Assembly (NCBI RefSeq): GCF_022581195.2
Contig: NC_061458.1
Coordinates: 9,176,001-9,240,000, forward strand
DNA from: Helicoverpa zea
Lineage: Eukaryota; Arthropoda; Insecta; Lepidoptera; Noctuidae
DNA: 64,000 nt
Reading direction: 5' to 3'
Shown one piece after another: positions 20,825 to 33,880 of the stretch; positions within the stretch are counted from its first letter, which is position 1, and every line of letters starts with the position of its first letter. A program made the position numbers and the translations under genes. The notes below the pieces were generated by a model. That model worked only from the letters and a program-made list of their open reading frames with translations. It made no database searches and was not told the origin of the DNA.

Positions 20825-21601
20825 CTGGAAGTTATAAGAATTTATGTTTATTTATCTTTTTTAAGCAATGCAATGCAATAAATTGATATTTCTTTAGTAG
20901 TACTTGTACCAATTACTTCAGTTTTTGGAATTATATGGTATGTCTACAGAGTAAATAAATTCCTACAGTTTCAGTCTACAGTCAATTCAGAAGGAAGTTG
21001 TGTTGATACCATCCAGAATTCTAGACAAACTAAGATATCATAACTTTGTTAGTGTTTTTAACAATTCTGCAAACTTACAATTAATTCTATGTCATCCTTT
21101 TTCACTGAAACTTTTTGTAGTTCCTTTTCCTTTTCTAGACGCTCAGCAGCCTCCTTGTTTCTCCTGTCGCCTATTAATGACAGGGCCTGAAATCAAATTG
21201 TTTTCTGTGAGAAATTTATTAGTTGTACTTATCAAACCAGTCCAATGAATCACAAATTTCAAGCAACGCATTTCTTCCGTAAGTAATAGTTATTTTTGAA
21301 TATCGAATTTAAAGAACAGTAATTTTATGAGTTCCAAACTCAAGAGCACTGTACTGTAGTGATAACCTCAATAGAACAGACAACTATTCGATGAAAAAGT
21401 AACCTTCTACGCACGTATTAATGCTAACAGTTAGATGCTTACCCCAGATATGTCCTGGGAGGATATCTCCTTCTCTTCGGCATAGTCCGTAACTTTCTCT
21501 AAGTCTGCTACTCCACTATCATGTTTGGCAGTCTTCTTCTGAGTTTTATCTTTATCGTGCTGGATATCATCAGTATCCCCGTTAATTTCTTCGTCGGCCA
21601 T
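20729..21601 (-). CDS. HYPK, NatA-associated UBA protein (three exons)
   Basis: Exons on the minus strand are 21601-21443, 21186-21079 and 20824-20729, all phase 0, giving 120 residues against about 121-129 for animal HYPK. The N-terminus is acidic and Lys-rich. The conserved block HDSGVADLEKVTDYAEEKEI falls at about 29-48, followed by LSLIGDRR and a C-terminal UBA-type helical region from about 84 to the end (DDIELI, KEMEISR, RTLREHRGDVVAALT). HYPK binds the NAA10-NAA15 N-terminal acetyltransferase on ribosomes, modulates its activity and acts as a chaperone limiting aggregation. It converges on the membrane-protein gene. The ATG at 21601 is the first of the conserved frame. Confidence 0.95.
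21079..21186 (-). CDS. HYPK exon 2
   Basis: The exon has 36 codons between acceptor GATTTCAG and donor ATT|GTAAGT. It encodes ALSLIGDRRNKEAAERLEKE and the start of the UBA-type domain (VKKDDIELI). The charged central helix is typical of the family. Confidence 0.95.
21443..21601 (-). CDS. HYPK exon 1
   Basis: The exon has 53 codons starting MADEEINGD and ending DISG. The donor is GGG|GTAAGC on the minus strand. It carries the disordered N-terminus and the conserved DLEKVTDYAEEKEI helix that contacts NatA in characterised homologues. Confidence 0.95.
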
Positions 21602-21602
21602 C

Positions 21603-24600
21603 CTGTCCTTTATATATACTTATACTATAACAGGAATTCTACTTGAAATTAATTATTTCTACACAAATTTCAACTAAATAAGCATTTTACAGACAAACAA
21701 AACTGTCATGTAAATCGAAAACGAAAATGAGATTGTATTATTTTGAGGTTATTTCGTTCGGAAACTTGAACTCCAACAGCAGCAAGCAGAATGTTGCGAT
21801 TCTCTTTGGTCTTATCGTGATTCATTCTATTTATAAAATCCATGGTTGGTACAGAATAAAATAAAAAACAAAATGGGATATACTGCATTGAATAACTGAA
21901 TATTACTTTATAGTTTGCCGCTTTATTGATTACCTACTCCTTTTTGTTTATCAAATAGGATACAGCAATTAGAAACTGAAGGAAAAATAAACTGCCATAA
22001 ATAATATATTCCATACAAATGCAGGGCAGGAAGAGAAGTACGCTTGCCACGAATGTCGAGATTAATCATTATATAGATTTTTGCTACAAATAACGAAATA
22101 AATAAAAAATACTTCCGAACGGAAACCATAGAGATTATTATTGTCGTGATGATTTCCACGTTTAATTATTTAGCCGATGTTTATTTTAATTTGGATCCTT
22201 ATCTACCAAGGCTTTAACAGATACAAACATTTTAATTGCTTTTAAAACTTTATGTTTGTCAAATTCATCTAATCCAAAAACTTAAAATTATCCTGTAGAT
22301 AATATCTGTACAAAAATACATTTTGATATTGCTATTCACTCTATTTATAAATATTTATTTGACTTGAATGACACTCTTGACACTTTGACAGCTTATGCTG
22401 TGCATTGCGTTACCCCTTCCATACTACTGTATATTTCTTCTTCTTTTGTTTTTAATTCCTTAATTTTTAAGGTAGAACGTAATTTAAAACAATTTTTCTT
22501 TTGAGTTTATAATTTTAAGTGTTTGGTTACCCTCAAAAGTGCAGCGAAAACGGCAGGAATTGGTAAGTGTGTAATTTTAGATTTCGCGAATTGTCAAACC
22601 AATAATGGTATTTCGCCCTTGACGTTTGATTTTTTACAAATTTTTACGCAGAAACGAGCCTAATCTTTAACATTTGATTCAAAATTAAATACATAGATTG
22701 CGATTCGTTCCATAAACCATTGTTTGGTATTTCAATGTGACGTCAAGGCAATATGGAGAACGTTTTCATTTGCTCGCGATAGCTCGTGTCTATTTCATAC
22801 ACCATAGCCTTTCTAGTAATTTCACGCGAGGCTATATCGTTACGCTGATACAATATATGTAAAAAGGAATTACTGTGTGTTATTTTGACTTCAAACATTA
22901 GTTGTGTGAGTGAAGTGACCTTGAACCATGGTGTTTTGAGTGTAGATTTTGCCATGTGTTAACAAGCTTATGAACTACCCAGGTAACTACGTATAATGTT
23001 GTTACAAAGTCTCTAATAACTGTGATAAAGTTTATAATTTTCTCAAAACAGTACTTTGTTGAGAATCTTTTGACTAACATGGGTACCCATAATAAGGAAA
23101 GATCCCTCTATTGTTCTGGGTAGAAAGGTTTATGACTGTGTTTTATATGTTCATGCTTTGCTTGGCTACTTCATTGTAATTGGGTTTCTATGTAACAATA
23201 CAAAAATTTTAAGTCATGAGATTCTGTTTCAGAGTAATAAAGTCAAATGCAATCATAAAAGTAACTACAGTTAATTTAATTTTTAATTTCATCTGTGAGT
23301 AAATAAATAGCACTAATATTAGAAACAATGATATAGACTTTTTCAGAGAAGGATAATACTTTAATAATGGTTCTGCAGTTTTCTTCAGTCGTCACAATGC
23401 TAACTGTGGATTTAATATCTGCTAAAACATAATGCACAAATTAATCCTTGCACATAAATTGAGATTGCATTTCATTTTAGTACTTGAAATTAATTAAAAA
23501 TTAAAATGGTTGATGAAAAGGGCAGAATTATCGCTATAAGTGTTCTCAGGCGGACACTTACTGTTTACTGCAGTTTCACCCACATCCTAAGAGACTATCC
23601 AGGTATATGAAATACCAAATACTAGGTATATAAAATATTGGATTAAACATAGCCAAAGGCCCTAGGTATTTCTGCAATGTATTTCCCAATTTAAGATTTT
23701 TATCCAAATTCAAAATTAATGTGCAGGTACCTGGTAAGCTTAGTAGAATCGAATAAAGGTACTTGCATAAATAATATTCCTGACAATGTAGGTGGTTCAG
23801 CTCTGAGACACATTTTTCAGTTGTATGCAAGGCACATTGTACCTTTTTTCAGAAAGTCAAAAACGGTATGAACACTGTTTGACCATAGATTTTATATGAA
23901 AGGTAAAGTTATTACCAATAATCTTGGTAAGCACATTATGTGTATGAAAACAAAAATATAATATTTTCCATAGTTACAATTATTTTCAGCGATCATAACA
24001 AATTAAGGTCAGCATTAAAAAAATAAAAATAGACTATGCAGCTTAATGTAACCATCAACCTACATAGATCCCAGTACAATAGTGTTCATGTGGCAATGTC
24101 TATTGCTCCACCCTGACCAATTTTCATGTGTCTTTTATCATTGTTTGTACTCAAGAAGTCTTGACACTATTCCGCATTTTCCTTGACCCAGCTCCTGGTG
24201 CAGTCATATATACATTTTAATGTTGGCTACACTGCATCTGATTGTATACTATGAATGATTTAACCCTTCCATGACATATATTGAATTGCAATTATTTTTC
24301 TGCATAAAGTTTTACTGCACTGATTTTGAATTTACTCAATAAAGTTTACCGATTCCCCACAAGTATCAACAAGTAAAATAATTCTACACCTATGTATTAT
24401 TTTACTACCATTTCAGTAATTTAATATATTTTTTATTGTAAATCACATGTACTACATATTTAATAATTATGTAATATTGTTTACTTTGATATCAAATAAG
24501 CATTTGATAGAGATGGCTGTGCTAGTTAATCATAATTTCCTGTAGCTATTCTATTTCTCTGTCAATAGCTGCATATCTATTGTTGTATCTTAACAAGAAT

Positions 24601-25224
24601 GCCACAGGGTTCATTACTTGGTCTCATTCTCTATAATAAAATTATAATATGAAACTTGTTATTTCATGTTTACTTATTATTTTCGTTGTAACAGTATTTC
24701 GTATTATCATGATATTTTTTAATGATCTACATTTGTGATAAACGCATTAAAATTATGAAAAAATGGGCTACCAAATATATATTTTTTGTTGGTATATTAA
24801 ATATACTATCTTAAACTTTCACTTCCTCTTGATATAATTTAATATGGCTGACAGGTGTAAAGTATGAAAATCACCAAACTAATCTATCAAAAGTTAATAG
24901 CTTCGAGGAAAATATAGACATAAATAAAATCATTGTACAAGTAGCCACATAAGCTGGTGATACAGATATTTTTCTACCATTTTTCCTGTGACGTCGTTAG
25001 GAGGGAAATTATTATTATTTATCCTTATTGGAAGTTTCCGTTCCATGTTATCGTTATGTAAATATTTAGGCAAAGAGCTAGTATGAGGATATTGTTGAAT
25101 AAAAATGTTCACCTCATTAATTTATTTAATCTATAAGTTTTAAAATAAGCATTCTTCAGCTTATTATATTATTAGTGTATAGTATACTAATACATAATAT
25201 CATAAAGTTGAACAATTTGTTTGC
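21603..25224. other. Gene-free stretch upstream of HYPK
   Basis: No coding exon was recognised. At 22480-22563 an exon-like plus-strand stretch ends GGAATTG|GTAAGT, a good donor. It could be an untranslated first exon of a plus-strand transcript, possibly of the gene starting at 43119, but nothing shows the connection. The remainder is AT-rich with scattered stops. Confidence 0.4.
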
Positions 25225-25400
25225 CTGAAAGCAGAAACTACTAGTTCGATTTTAAAAAATATTTCGGTGTTAGATAGCCCACTTTTCGAGGAATGCTATA
25301 GGCAAATTTTTGTCCTTATGCGTGAAGTAGTTCCCACGAGACGTAATAAGCCGCTGCTGGCAGAAACCATTCGCCTATAAATGTAATCTTTGTGCCTAGC
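25225..25400 (-). repeat. Diverged inverted copy of the 3064-type repeat
   Basis: Read on the minus strand it contains CGTGGGAACTACTTCACGC, GCCTATAGCATTCCTCG and a diverged counterpart of the AAATCGGTTCAG end. The order matches 3064-3250 but it is heavily mutated, so it is old. Confidence 0.5.
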
Positions 25401-25730
25401 TACGGTATTATTAATTTATAGTTCGTTCAACAGATGGCGCTCCTTTTTGGTAATATAAAAAAAAAATACACGAACTCAATGATAGGTAAAGTTCCCTGTG
25501 ACATGGCAATTTATTTGTTGGTCGAGTGTCATCAGAATTTAACACAAACGCAATTTTTTTTTGGTAATTTTGATTTTAATTTAAAATCTACGAAATAGGT
25601 ACTTATTTGGGAAATTAAGCAAACAAATGTCCTCCTTTGGTTCGTCGTTACGCAAAGACCTCCTTAGGGAACTACTCCTAAAGACTACTATACTATAAGT
25701 AGCTTGTAGGTATGTTATTTTGATAATATA

Positions 25731-26307
25731 CAATGTGTCCCGGGCATAAGTGACCGCCCGAAATTTTTTGAATATTTGTACAAAATTAAGGATAATTTCT
25801 TTTATATTTTTGAAAAAAATCATTAAAAAAAATTTATTGTCAGGCCTGTTAATAACAGGCTTTGCTCTTTTTTTACCGAGTAGGAGTCAATTTCAACTGA
25901 CAGTATTTTTGCATTTGTTATTAGCTATTGTAGGAAATATCATGTAGTTTATTAATAAATTAAAAGAAAGTGATATTAAGGGGGCATTTATTGGACTTAT
26001 TTTGGAAAAACTGAAAAAAAGGCGTTATTTTCTTTTTTTTCTAATAAATGTTTTATTACATTTTTGTTATGTTTGATAATTTTAATTGATAAACTATGAT
26101 GTCGGCTAGTCAATAAAGAAAAAAGAATTTAAAAATATGTAAAAACTTAGGAAATATCTTAAAAAAACTGCAGCACGTCACAGTATTTACTAAAAATCAT
26201 TAAAAAAAAACCAAAGGCGGTAAGTCCCAAATATAAAGGAAATTATCCTTAATTTTGTACAAATATTCAAAAAATTTCGGGCGGTCACTTATCCCCGGGA
26301 CACATTG
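25731..26307. mobile_element. 577-bp non-autonomous TIR element (TA target site)
   Basis: The termini CAATGTGTCCCGGGCATAAG and, inverted from the right, CAATGTGTCCCGGGGATAAG continue as near-perfect inverted repeats for about 77 bp (GTGACCGCCCGAAATTTTTT, then GAATATTTGTACAAAATTAA). TA flanks both ends (25729-25730, 26308-26309). The centre is AT-rich with no transposase; the 65-codon frame at 25750 is a shadow running through the repeat. It is a Tc1/mariner-like MITE by target site, family not recognised. Confidence 0.9.
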
Positions 26308-26309
26308 TA

Positions 26310-29124
26310 TATAACTTATAGGCCTACATAATCTCATCAAAATCTGTTACTGCAACTAAAATACATCCGTTTTTACATCTACTAGTAGAAAGTAAAACGT
26401 CCAACTTTATTCCGATGCGGAAGCGACAACTGTTTAGCAGACAGGGGCACATTCAATGCCGCGGCTTCTAAATCATTACTCATACAATTTTAACGAGAAA
26501 TGCGTGATGTGCTGCTGACATTGTAATTTCGTTTTTAGATCACAAAAGTAGTACGTGTGTTTGTTATCAATATCGTTCACGAAAGCCGCTTCATTAGCAT
26601 TTTTTTTTTTCATTATATAAGACTCTTCTAAACGGCAATACGTCATCATCCAAAGAGTACGCAGGATCCTATATCTTTTATACGCAGAATGATATCACTT
26701 ATCTTTTGTACATATATTTTAAAAGGTCGGGTACATAACTTCATATTTCCTTCAAACCCCCAAACAGCTGCAGTTAGGGACTGCCTTTATTATCGCTAGA
26801 AGATTAATTAGATCGTCCTCCCTTATAATCTGCTTACATCTCCGAAGTCCCCTCTGAATATTCTCTAGTCGAGATTAACAATTAAAATCGTGCATCAAAC
26901 AGAACTAACGAAACTGAAAAAAATCTGCTAACACCTGTCGCAGGGATCCAAGGTGTTTTTAATGGCCATCAACGTGAATACAACAGGTGCGTTGTTGGCA
27001 CAGAATGGGTAAAAAAAAGGTCTAATGGTTTACCAATCATCTGAATATTTCGGGATTGGGCCATTTAAAAAGCGGACTTTTGTCTATAGCTAACGCTAAA
27101 TACTATAACCGGACTATTTTTATAAATGTATTCAGGGAAAGCTCGAATTGCTACACTTATATCTGAACAAAAGCTCAGTAGCTGTTTTGCAACATCATCT
27201 GATTGACTCGATTGCCGCTAGATGGCGCTAAACAAAATAGAAGCGCACGCTTAAAATACTTTTTGATACAAATTGACCTCGCTCCTTATCCTGGTTGATT
27301 AAAAATCGGTTATAGCTTTCCATATTTTTGGTTGGCCTGATTTTTTATCATATCCGCTGAATACGGGAAAACATATTGAAACAATGTAATTACTTACCTT
27401 GACACAATTTGGTTACCAATTGAGGAAATCACTGTATGGTTTCAGCTTTTCGGTACATCAGCTTATTTTTTACATACAGTCAGTATCATTTTAATTTTAT
27501 TACATTAACAGCTTGTTTCTCTAAGCGTAGTTAAGTAGCGAAATAATTAGAACGGCCTCGGTCCATGAGTTTACTCATAAATTAAAAATAACGGTAAAAA
27601 TACCATAGCGTTTTGTTAGTTAGGGTGTTGAAAAGTAACGGTCAACTTTGGACTAATAATAATATGCGTACCTTTTCTAAGAAACTGTATAAATCTTCCT
27701 GCACTAGTTATCTTCTCACGAGAATTGTGTACCTGATTACTATGCACTGCTTCTGGACGAATTTACATAAATATATTAAAAATAATAAATAAGATTTTTT
27801 ACAACACAAAACTATTATAAAATATATGTAATGTATGTTAATGTTTATTTCACCTTTTCTTGTAAAATTATGAGTGATCTTTGGTAGACTGGTACTAGAA
27901 TTTACATTTAGTTTATAAAGGCGAAGTTAAATGCCGATTAATATCATTAACTGACAGATTGATATTTAAAAATATTATTTTCACAGTGCCAGTCTACGCC
28001 TGTGAATGGCAGGATAACGAAAAAATAAAAAGATATTCAAAAGACTGTGTTTTTGTTGACAGTCCTGCACGTGTCTTTATTACAAATAGCTGACGACAGT
28101 ACAAAGAACTTTGGAACAAAACAACAAAATACTGTTGCTATGACAACAGACAAACAAGAAGTCAAATTGCAGTTTATTGACCCGAACTTCTATATAACTA
28201 CAAATAAATATGCTAACTGCGACTTTTATGAGTGGTAAGTGGGGACGTTGGGCATACCAGGGATGGTTGGATCAATCCCGAAGCCGGGATGAGTGTCTCG
28301 GTATTTTTCCATTAAGGAATTCTCAGTAAGTGAACTGAGTTTGTATCTGTGCCCGTTGCAGAGCAATTTCAGTTCTTCTCTTCACCTATCTTACCTGATG
28401 TAATGTAAATTTGCACTTCAAGGATATTATTCAGCGTTTCAGGCACGTAACAAAAGGAACGTAGCTAAAACTTCAGTAGGTAATGAATTGGCTTACAGAA
28501 ATTCTGAAATGGATTTCGGGAGTTTGAAGGTGATATGAATAACCTCGCCATAACCTTGGTCCTAAAAGCATAATAATTTGATACACTATTAGCTATACAT
28601 ATATACTTTCTAAATATCAAATTATACCCGAGTTAAGTTTCTTAGAATAACAATTTATTGAACCAATTTTCCAGTTACCTTTAACAAAATAATCACTTGA
28701 ACGGATCTAAAATATCAGATAAGTCGCAACAGTACAGTTTATTCAAAGTCGATTAAAAAGAAACTCACAATGTAAAAACCTTGTATTCTCAAGTAAAATA
28801 AATAGACTCAGATATTTATTCACGTTCTATAAACTTGAAAAGTGCTCAACGAATTTATCGTTAAATCCCGTGCCTACCGAAATATTTTTCTGCAACCTTG
28901 TTACAGTAAGCTGAATCCATAGACTGATTGTACGACTAGTCGGCCACATCCGTAATGAGGTGACCTTGTATTCTGTATCTCCAAGGACTTTCCCGCTAGA
29001 AGGATATTTTCGGGGCTACCGGCCTTGGGTAACTTTTGTCTCAAGGACTTGACGCTCCAAATGATAAATGACATCATTTCAGTTTCTAGGTCGGTTCACC
29101 TACTACCCTGAATACAGAATTTTG
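26310..29124. other. Gene-free stretch
   Basis: No coding exon was seen. Around 28226-28375 lies GC-richer sequence with CCCGAAGCCGGGATGAGTGT and CTGTGCCCGTTGCAGAG, which resembles tails of dispersed moth repeats, ends undefined. An inverted word pair GGTAGACTGG / CCAGTCTAC brackets 27890-27995. Confidence 0.4.
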
Positions 29125-29510
29125 GTCGTGGTGGCCTAGTGGGCAAAGAACCAACCTCTCGAGTATGAGGGCGCGGGTTCGATTCCAGGTCAGGCAAGTA
29201 CCAATGCAACTTTTCTAAGTTTGTATGTACTTTCTAAGTATATCTTAGACACCAATGACTGTGTTTCGGATGGCACGTTAAACTGTAGGTCCCGGCTGTC
29301 ATAGAACATCCTTGGCAGTCGTTACGGGTAGTCAGAAGCCAGTAAGTCTGACACCAGTCTAACCAAGGGGTATTGGGTTGCCCGGGTAACTGGGTTGAGG
29401 AGGTCAGGCAGGGCAGTCGCTCCTTGTAAAACACTAGTACTCAGCTACATCCGGTTAGACTGGAAGCCGACCCCAACATAGTTTGGGAAAAAGGCTCGGA
29501 GGATGATGAA
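29125..29510 (+). mobile_element. tRNA-derived SINE with RTE-type 3' end
   Basis: The 5' end has a tRNA-like internal RNA polymerase III promoter: A-box region GTGGCCTAGTGGGCAAAG near 29130 and B-box GGTTCGATTCC near 29177. A body of about 300 bp follows. The 3' end reads GAAGCCGACCCCAACATAGT, then TTGGGAAAAAGGCTCGGAGG and ATGATGAA. This closely resembles the 3' end of the LINE at 17491-17858, implying mobilisation by RTE reverse transcriptase. Target duplications are not clear. It is non-coding; the 66-codon minus-strand frame inside it is a shadow. Confidence 0.85.
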
Positions 29511-32500
29511 CCGGTGCATTCCTCAAAATCTAGTAACATTCGTCTTGTGCTTACTAATAGTATTCAGGGCGTGAATAAAATAATTTGTTTTGACTAAGTT
29601 TTCTCGACAACTAACAAAACTTACAACTAACAAATTTTTCTAGTGCGGGCTAAAATTGAATAAGTAAACTGATAAACTCGTAAGATTAATAACAAAGACA
29701 TTGACGTAGTAATTATGTTTTAAAGTCGGTATAACGTACAATGGTAATAAATAATTATTAAGATTAAAATAAAATGTAAAATTATTACGTAAAAGTTACA
29801 AACGTGTTTAATGTTGTTTAATAAATCATTACGATGTAATTGCACTTTATTAAGTCAACAAAGAAGCACCTGAGCTTGAATAAATACAACAGATACTTGA
29901 ACCTCCATTTTGATTGTAAAGGCGTCGGCTGACTGATGTCATTTTCTGCTAAATGTTACATTACATGCTACAAACTAAGTGAACGCTCGAGTCTACCTGC
30001 CGTGCCGCGCTACTTGCTGTAACACACCAACCTAACAACACCCGTTGCGAATGTTACGTTATATCCAAATGAAACAGGTCAGTGGCCACCTTAAAACTGT
30101 GCTTAAACATTACGTTACAAAACAGTTGAAGCTTTCAACAGCATCATGTCATGATTACCTACTTTTCTTAGTTTAAAATACTAGAAACTATGCAAATAAA
30201 TTCTTGTCGTGTGGGAAGAACCTTTATATTCTCAAACTCTCGAATATGCTGTGAAAACAAAAGATTTTAGGACGAAAACAATTTGGTTATACGTGCTTAC
30301 GTCAATATAGATCATTTCCTGAAATCGTGTTAAAATGATGAACAATATTTACTTATTACGTACAAAGTAATTAGATACTTACAAAGTGTTGGGTCACACG
30401 GTCATGGAGTAGGTTTGTGGTTTCATATTCATGTATGTGTATGAAGCAAAGGAAAATAGGGCGGCGATCGTTGTCTTCGTTTACAGAGTTCCTATTTGCC
30501 GCTCCCATAGAAACTGCGCCACTTATTTACTTACGTATGAATAATGACCTGTATTTTTATCTGCATTCTAATCGGACTACTTCAAAAAGACCTGGATAAA
30601 AACGGTCTCTTGTGAAAATATGTCTCTGATTTAAACGAAAAAAAAGACCAGAAGATTTACATTAATCTGTGTTTATAATATTACATAACTAAAAACCAGA
30701 AATAGTAATTAACATGATAATAACTATCCTTGTCACAGACATAAAGGCTAAACGTAAATCATAAGTTTTAAATATTGATTCAATATCAATTCGTGACGGC
30801 AGATGACCCTGTAGAGCGTTCATGTATAACAGATAACAATGTTAAAACAATACTTCCTTGTATACTTAACTGGTACTCGTAAATACCATTAAGTATTTAT
30901 AATAGTACCTTATTGTTGAAGCGGTCCGTGGCAAACTACCACAGCGTTAGTACTGATAGATAACTTATCTATCACGTTAGCTATCGCGTTGTTCATCGCT
31001 TTACCTCGATCTAATTCGGTACAACGGCACTACATATCTAATAGATGTTTTTAGTTTTTAGGGTTATCATTCGGCTAGCGGTTAAGTGAGACGTCATTTT
31101 AACTGTAAAATTTTAGCGCGACGCTAACTTAACCGGAAAGACAAATGATGCTTACGAAACAGTTAACAAGTTTTAACTATTGTCTAAAGTCAGCTCATGC
31201 TGCGCTTTCTGGATTGTCATAGTGCGTAATTGCGCTTCATTTCCTACACATTTCTCATCAAACACCATACGCCAGAGGCATGCGGCAAATTACAAACAAC
31301 GCATATCTACAATTATTGATTTCACAGATCTAAACTTTTTTATGAGAAATGTTATTTTTGCTCATGGCACGTTTGTTAAAACAAAAGTATTTGATGTTAT
31401 TAATAAATAGAATCGGTCTTCAAAAATGTTGGATACGCACGTACTTCCTGTATGAATATGCCGTTGATATCTGCTCGTATTTGAACTTACAAAGTTGTGG
31501 TTATTCTAACCGGTAGTTGGGGCGTTGTAAAACGGACTTTATCCTTATGTGTATCGAGTCGTTAGTGTATTGTTGAGTGTATGGTGCGAGAGGGGTCAGT
31601 ATTCCGCGGTTAACTCGTCCGCCGGGAGGGCGTCGACCTCGGATTGCACGCGGACCAGGCTCTGGACACTTGCATTGTCCCATCAACTCGCATCGCAATA
31701 GGCCTACCTATAAGTACATGTACAATGACATCAATAAACTCTTTACAGATTTTAAAGCTTTGCTTTGGCTTCCAAGAAAAAATGCTCGAAGAATAAACCA
31801 AATATTTTTTTTACTATAGATGCTTTGAGAAATAACGCCATATGAGTAATATGGCCAGACTTATTCACAGTTCTCCTAATTGAGAATATGAATAAATTCC
31901 TATGAATTCAGATAACACCACATGCGACACCACATTAGGGATTGATTACTCAACCGAGTTAATACCAGTGAGTGCGAGCAGGACAGTGGAAACGCATCGA
32001 GAATCGAGATAGGCGTGGTAATTAAACATTAGTTAATTCGGTTATATCGGGTGAATCATGGCTAGTGTTGTATGAGTAGTGCAAATCAGGTTATCGATTG
32101 GTAGTGTTAGCGACACAGGCCGGGCATCGACCCTCGTGACTGCAAGGCATGGCACTCGTACTGAAGAGCATCGTGACCCAAGGAGGAGCGATGATGCCTG
32201 TCTGGAAAGCATAAACAACTTCGAAGGTTTTACTGAAGTATACATTGTGGTGACGTGCATTCACAACTATCTTTTGATTCAACTGAGTATTGGATTACGA
32301 AGCATTTTACAGTGTTCTAGGATTGTTTGTGTGGGTCTGAAAGCGGCCTTAAAATCTTTATATAAACGGAATTGCAAAATAAAAATAACCTTTTGATGTG
32401 TAATCACAAAGTATGTAGGAGACAATCCTGAAAAGGCTTGATAAAATGTTCACTTTAACATTTTATTTAATTCCGCTTTTCGCTTTATTAATTTTCCTAC

Positions 32501-33653
32501 ATTTATACAAAAATGTACATGATTAAAGGAATAATCTGCTTTGCTGTGTAACCGCTTCCATAATATTGCTTAATGATTCCTCGATAAACGATAACCACTT
32601 CCGATTCGTTTTTAATTATGCAAAGTATTCTCTGGAAAACTGTAGTACTACGTCGTTGAAAATTTATGAGACCACAACCATGGTAAACAAACTTCATTGA
32701 AAATTGAATAGCTTTGTTATTGATAGAGTTCACTTCAACGAGCCGCTTGAAAAGAGCTGAAACCGACTAAATAAGTAAGCAAGCATGCAGCGAGTAGGTA
32801 GTCATGCAAAAAGTAGAACCTAGAAATTTGTTATCTAACACGTTTGACGTAGCGGGGACCTCAAAATACAACGAGAGGTCGGATGGGAGGGGGCTGGGTC
32901 ACGAATTTTACGGGTCCGGGTGCTCTCGACCCCAACCGAGTTGGTGTAAGTGTGCCAGCGATGTATGTAGGTTAACATCAGACGCGCTCGATACGCCACC
33001 GCTGCTGCCGCCGATGTCGACCACATAACCTAGATCAGGGTGCGGAGAGAACGCTTATGAAATCTGGCGCACGTTGACTGCATAAATGAAAAGCCACTTT
33101 ATATGTCCGTTTGAGTTAATTTGATACGCCATTAATGTATTACTGTTACTGTTGTTGCATTTACGACCGTGACGACCTGACACGTGCATAATTTATTCAT
33201 TCTCACAGAATCTGTCTGTACATGGATTTCGTTGGTTGAGCTTCTATATAATAAATGTATCGAGAATTGAATTCATCGATCTCGTAAGTCATCCATCATC
33301 AACTCATTTTCAATTTACGAAATCACTTTAAAATCAACTGGACCGCTTTTTGTGCGATGAGTTTTATTTGGTAACACTTTTTCTGTGCCAGCAATGTACC
33401 AGTAAAATTATGTCACATTCTCCTTGTGTTGGTGAAACGCAAATTGCAAAAGTCGTGGCTAGACGCACTACGTATGCTTACGGTACAAATGAAATTCAAA
33501 CCCGCCACATTCACACGAATTCATCTTGAAGAAAATTTAGTCAACCTTCAAATACTTTCGTGGTATTAATCATATTCATATCCACATCTTCTTCGCACAG
33601 ATTTGCAATAGAAATTAGGACAGAGTTTAAACAACGTTCTTATAACGAACTAA
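29511..33653. other. Gene-free stretch with GC-rich patches
   Basis: Mostly AT-rich, with GC-rich patches at about 31590-31690 (CCGCCGGGAGGGCGTCGACC), 32100-32210 and 32850-33050. These may be promoters, enhancers or untranslated exons. No open frame with a recognised domain was found and the short frames in the patches overlap each other on both strands. Confidence 0.4.
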
Positions 33654-33880
33654 AGTTCGGCCATTCAGAGAATGCGTTCCTGACACGTCGCGATTGAACT
33701 GACGACGTAACTTTGCAATGGCGTTGCAGTTACGATAAAAATATTTTTGCTGGTTGTTTACCGTTTTAACAATTGAGGAGCATTAAAACAACATTATTAT
33801 ATCAATAATCAATGAATGTTATTACGTCGTCAGTTCAATCGCGACGTGTCAGGAACGCATTCTCTGAATGGCCGAACTAT
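33652..33880. mobile_element. 225-bp MITE, copy 2 (inverted)
   Basis: The element 33654-33878 is identical over 225 bp, as far as I can read, to the reverse complement of 20167-20391, with the same 57-bp terminal inverted repeats. The flanks (TAA on the left, ATAATT on the right) allow a TA target duplication. A 76-codon frame starting inside it is not a gene. Confidence 0.92.

Noticed and set aside
29125..29200. tRNA gene suggested by A-box and B-box words (GGTTCGATTCC)
   Set aside because: No cloverleaf with acceptor-stem pairing can be closed, and the sequence continues for 300 bp into a LINE-like tail, so it is the head of a SINE.
31501..31819. Overlapping frames in a GC-rich patch as a gene
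   Set aside because: Frames of similar length are open on both strands, none has a recognised motif, and there is no consistent splice structure.
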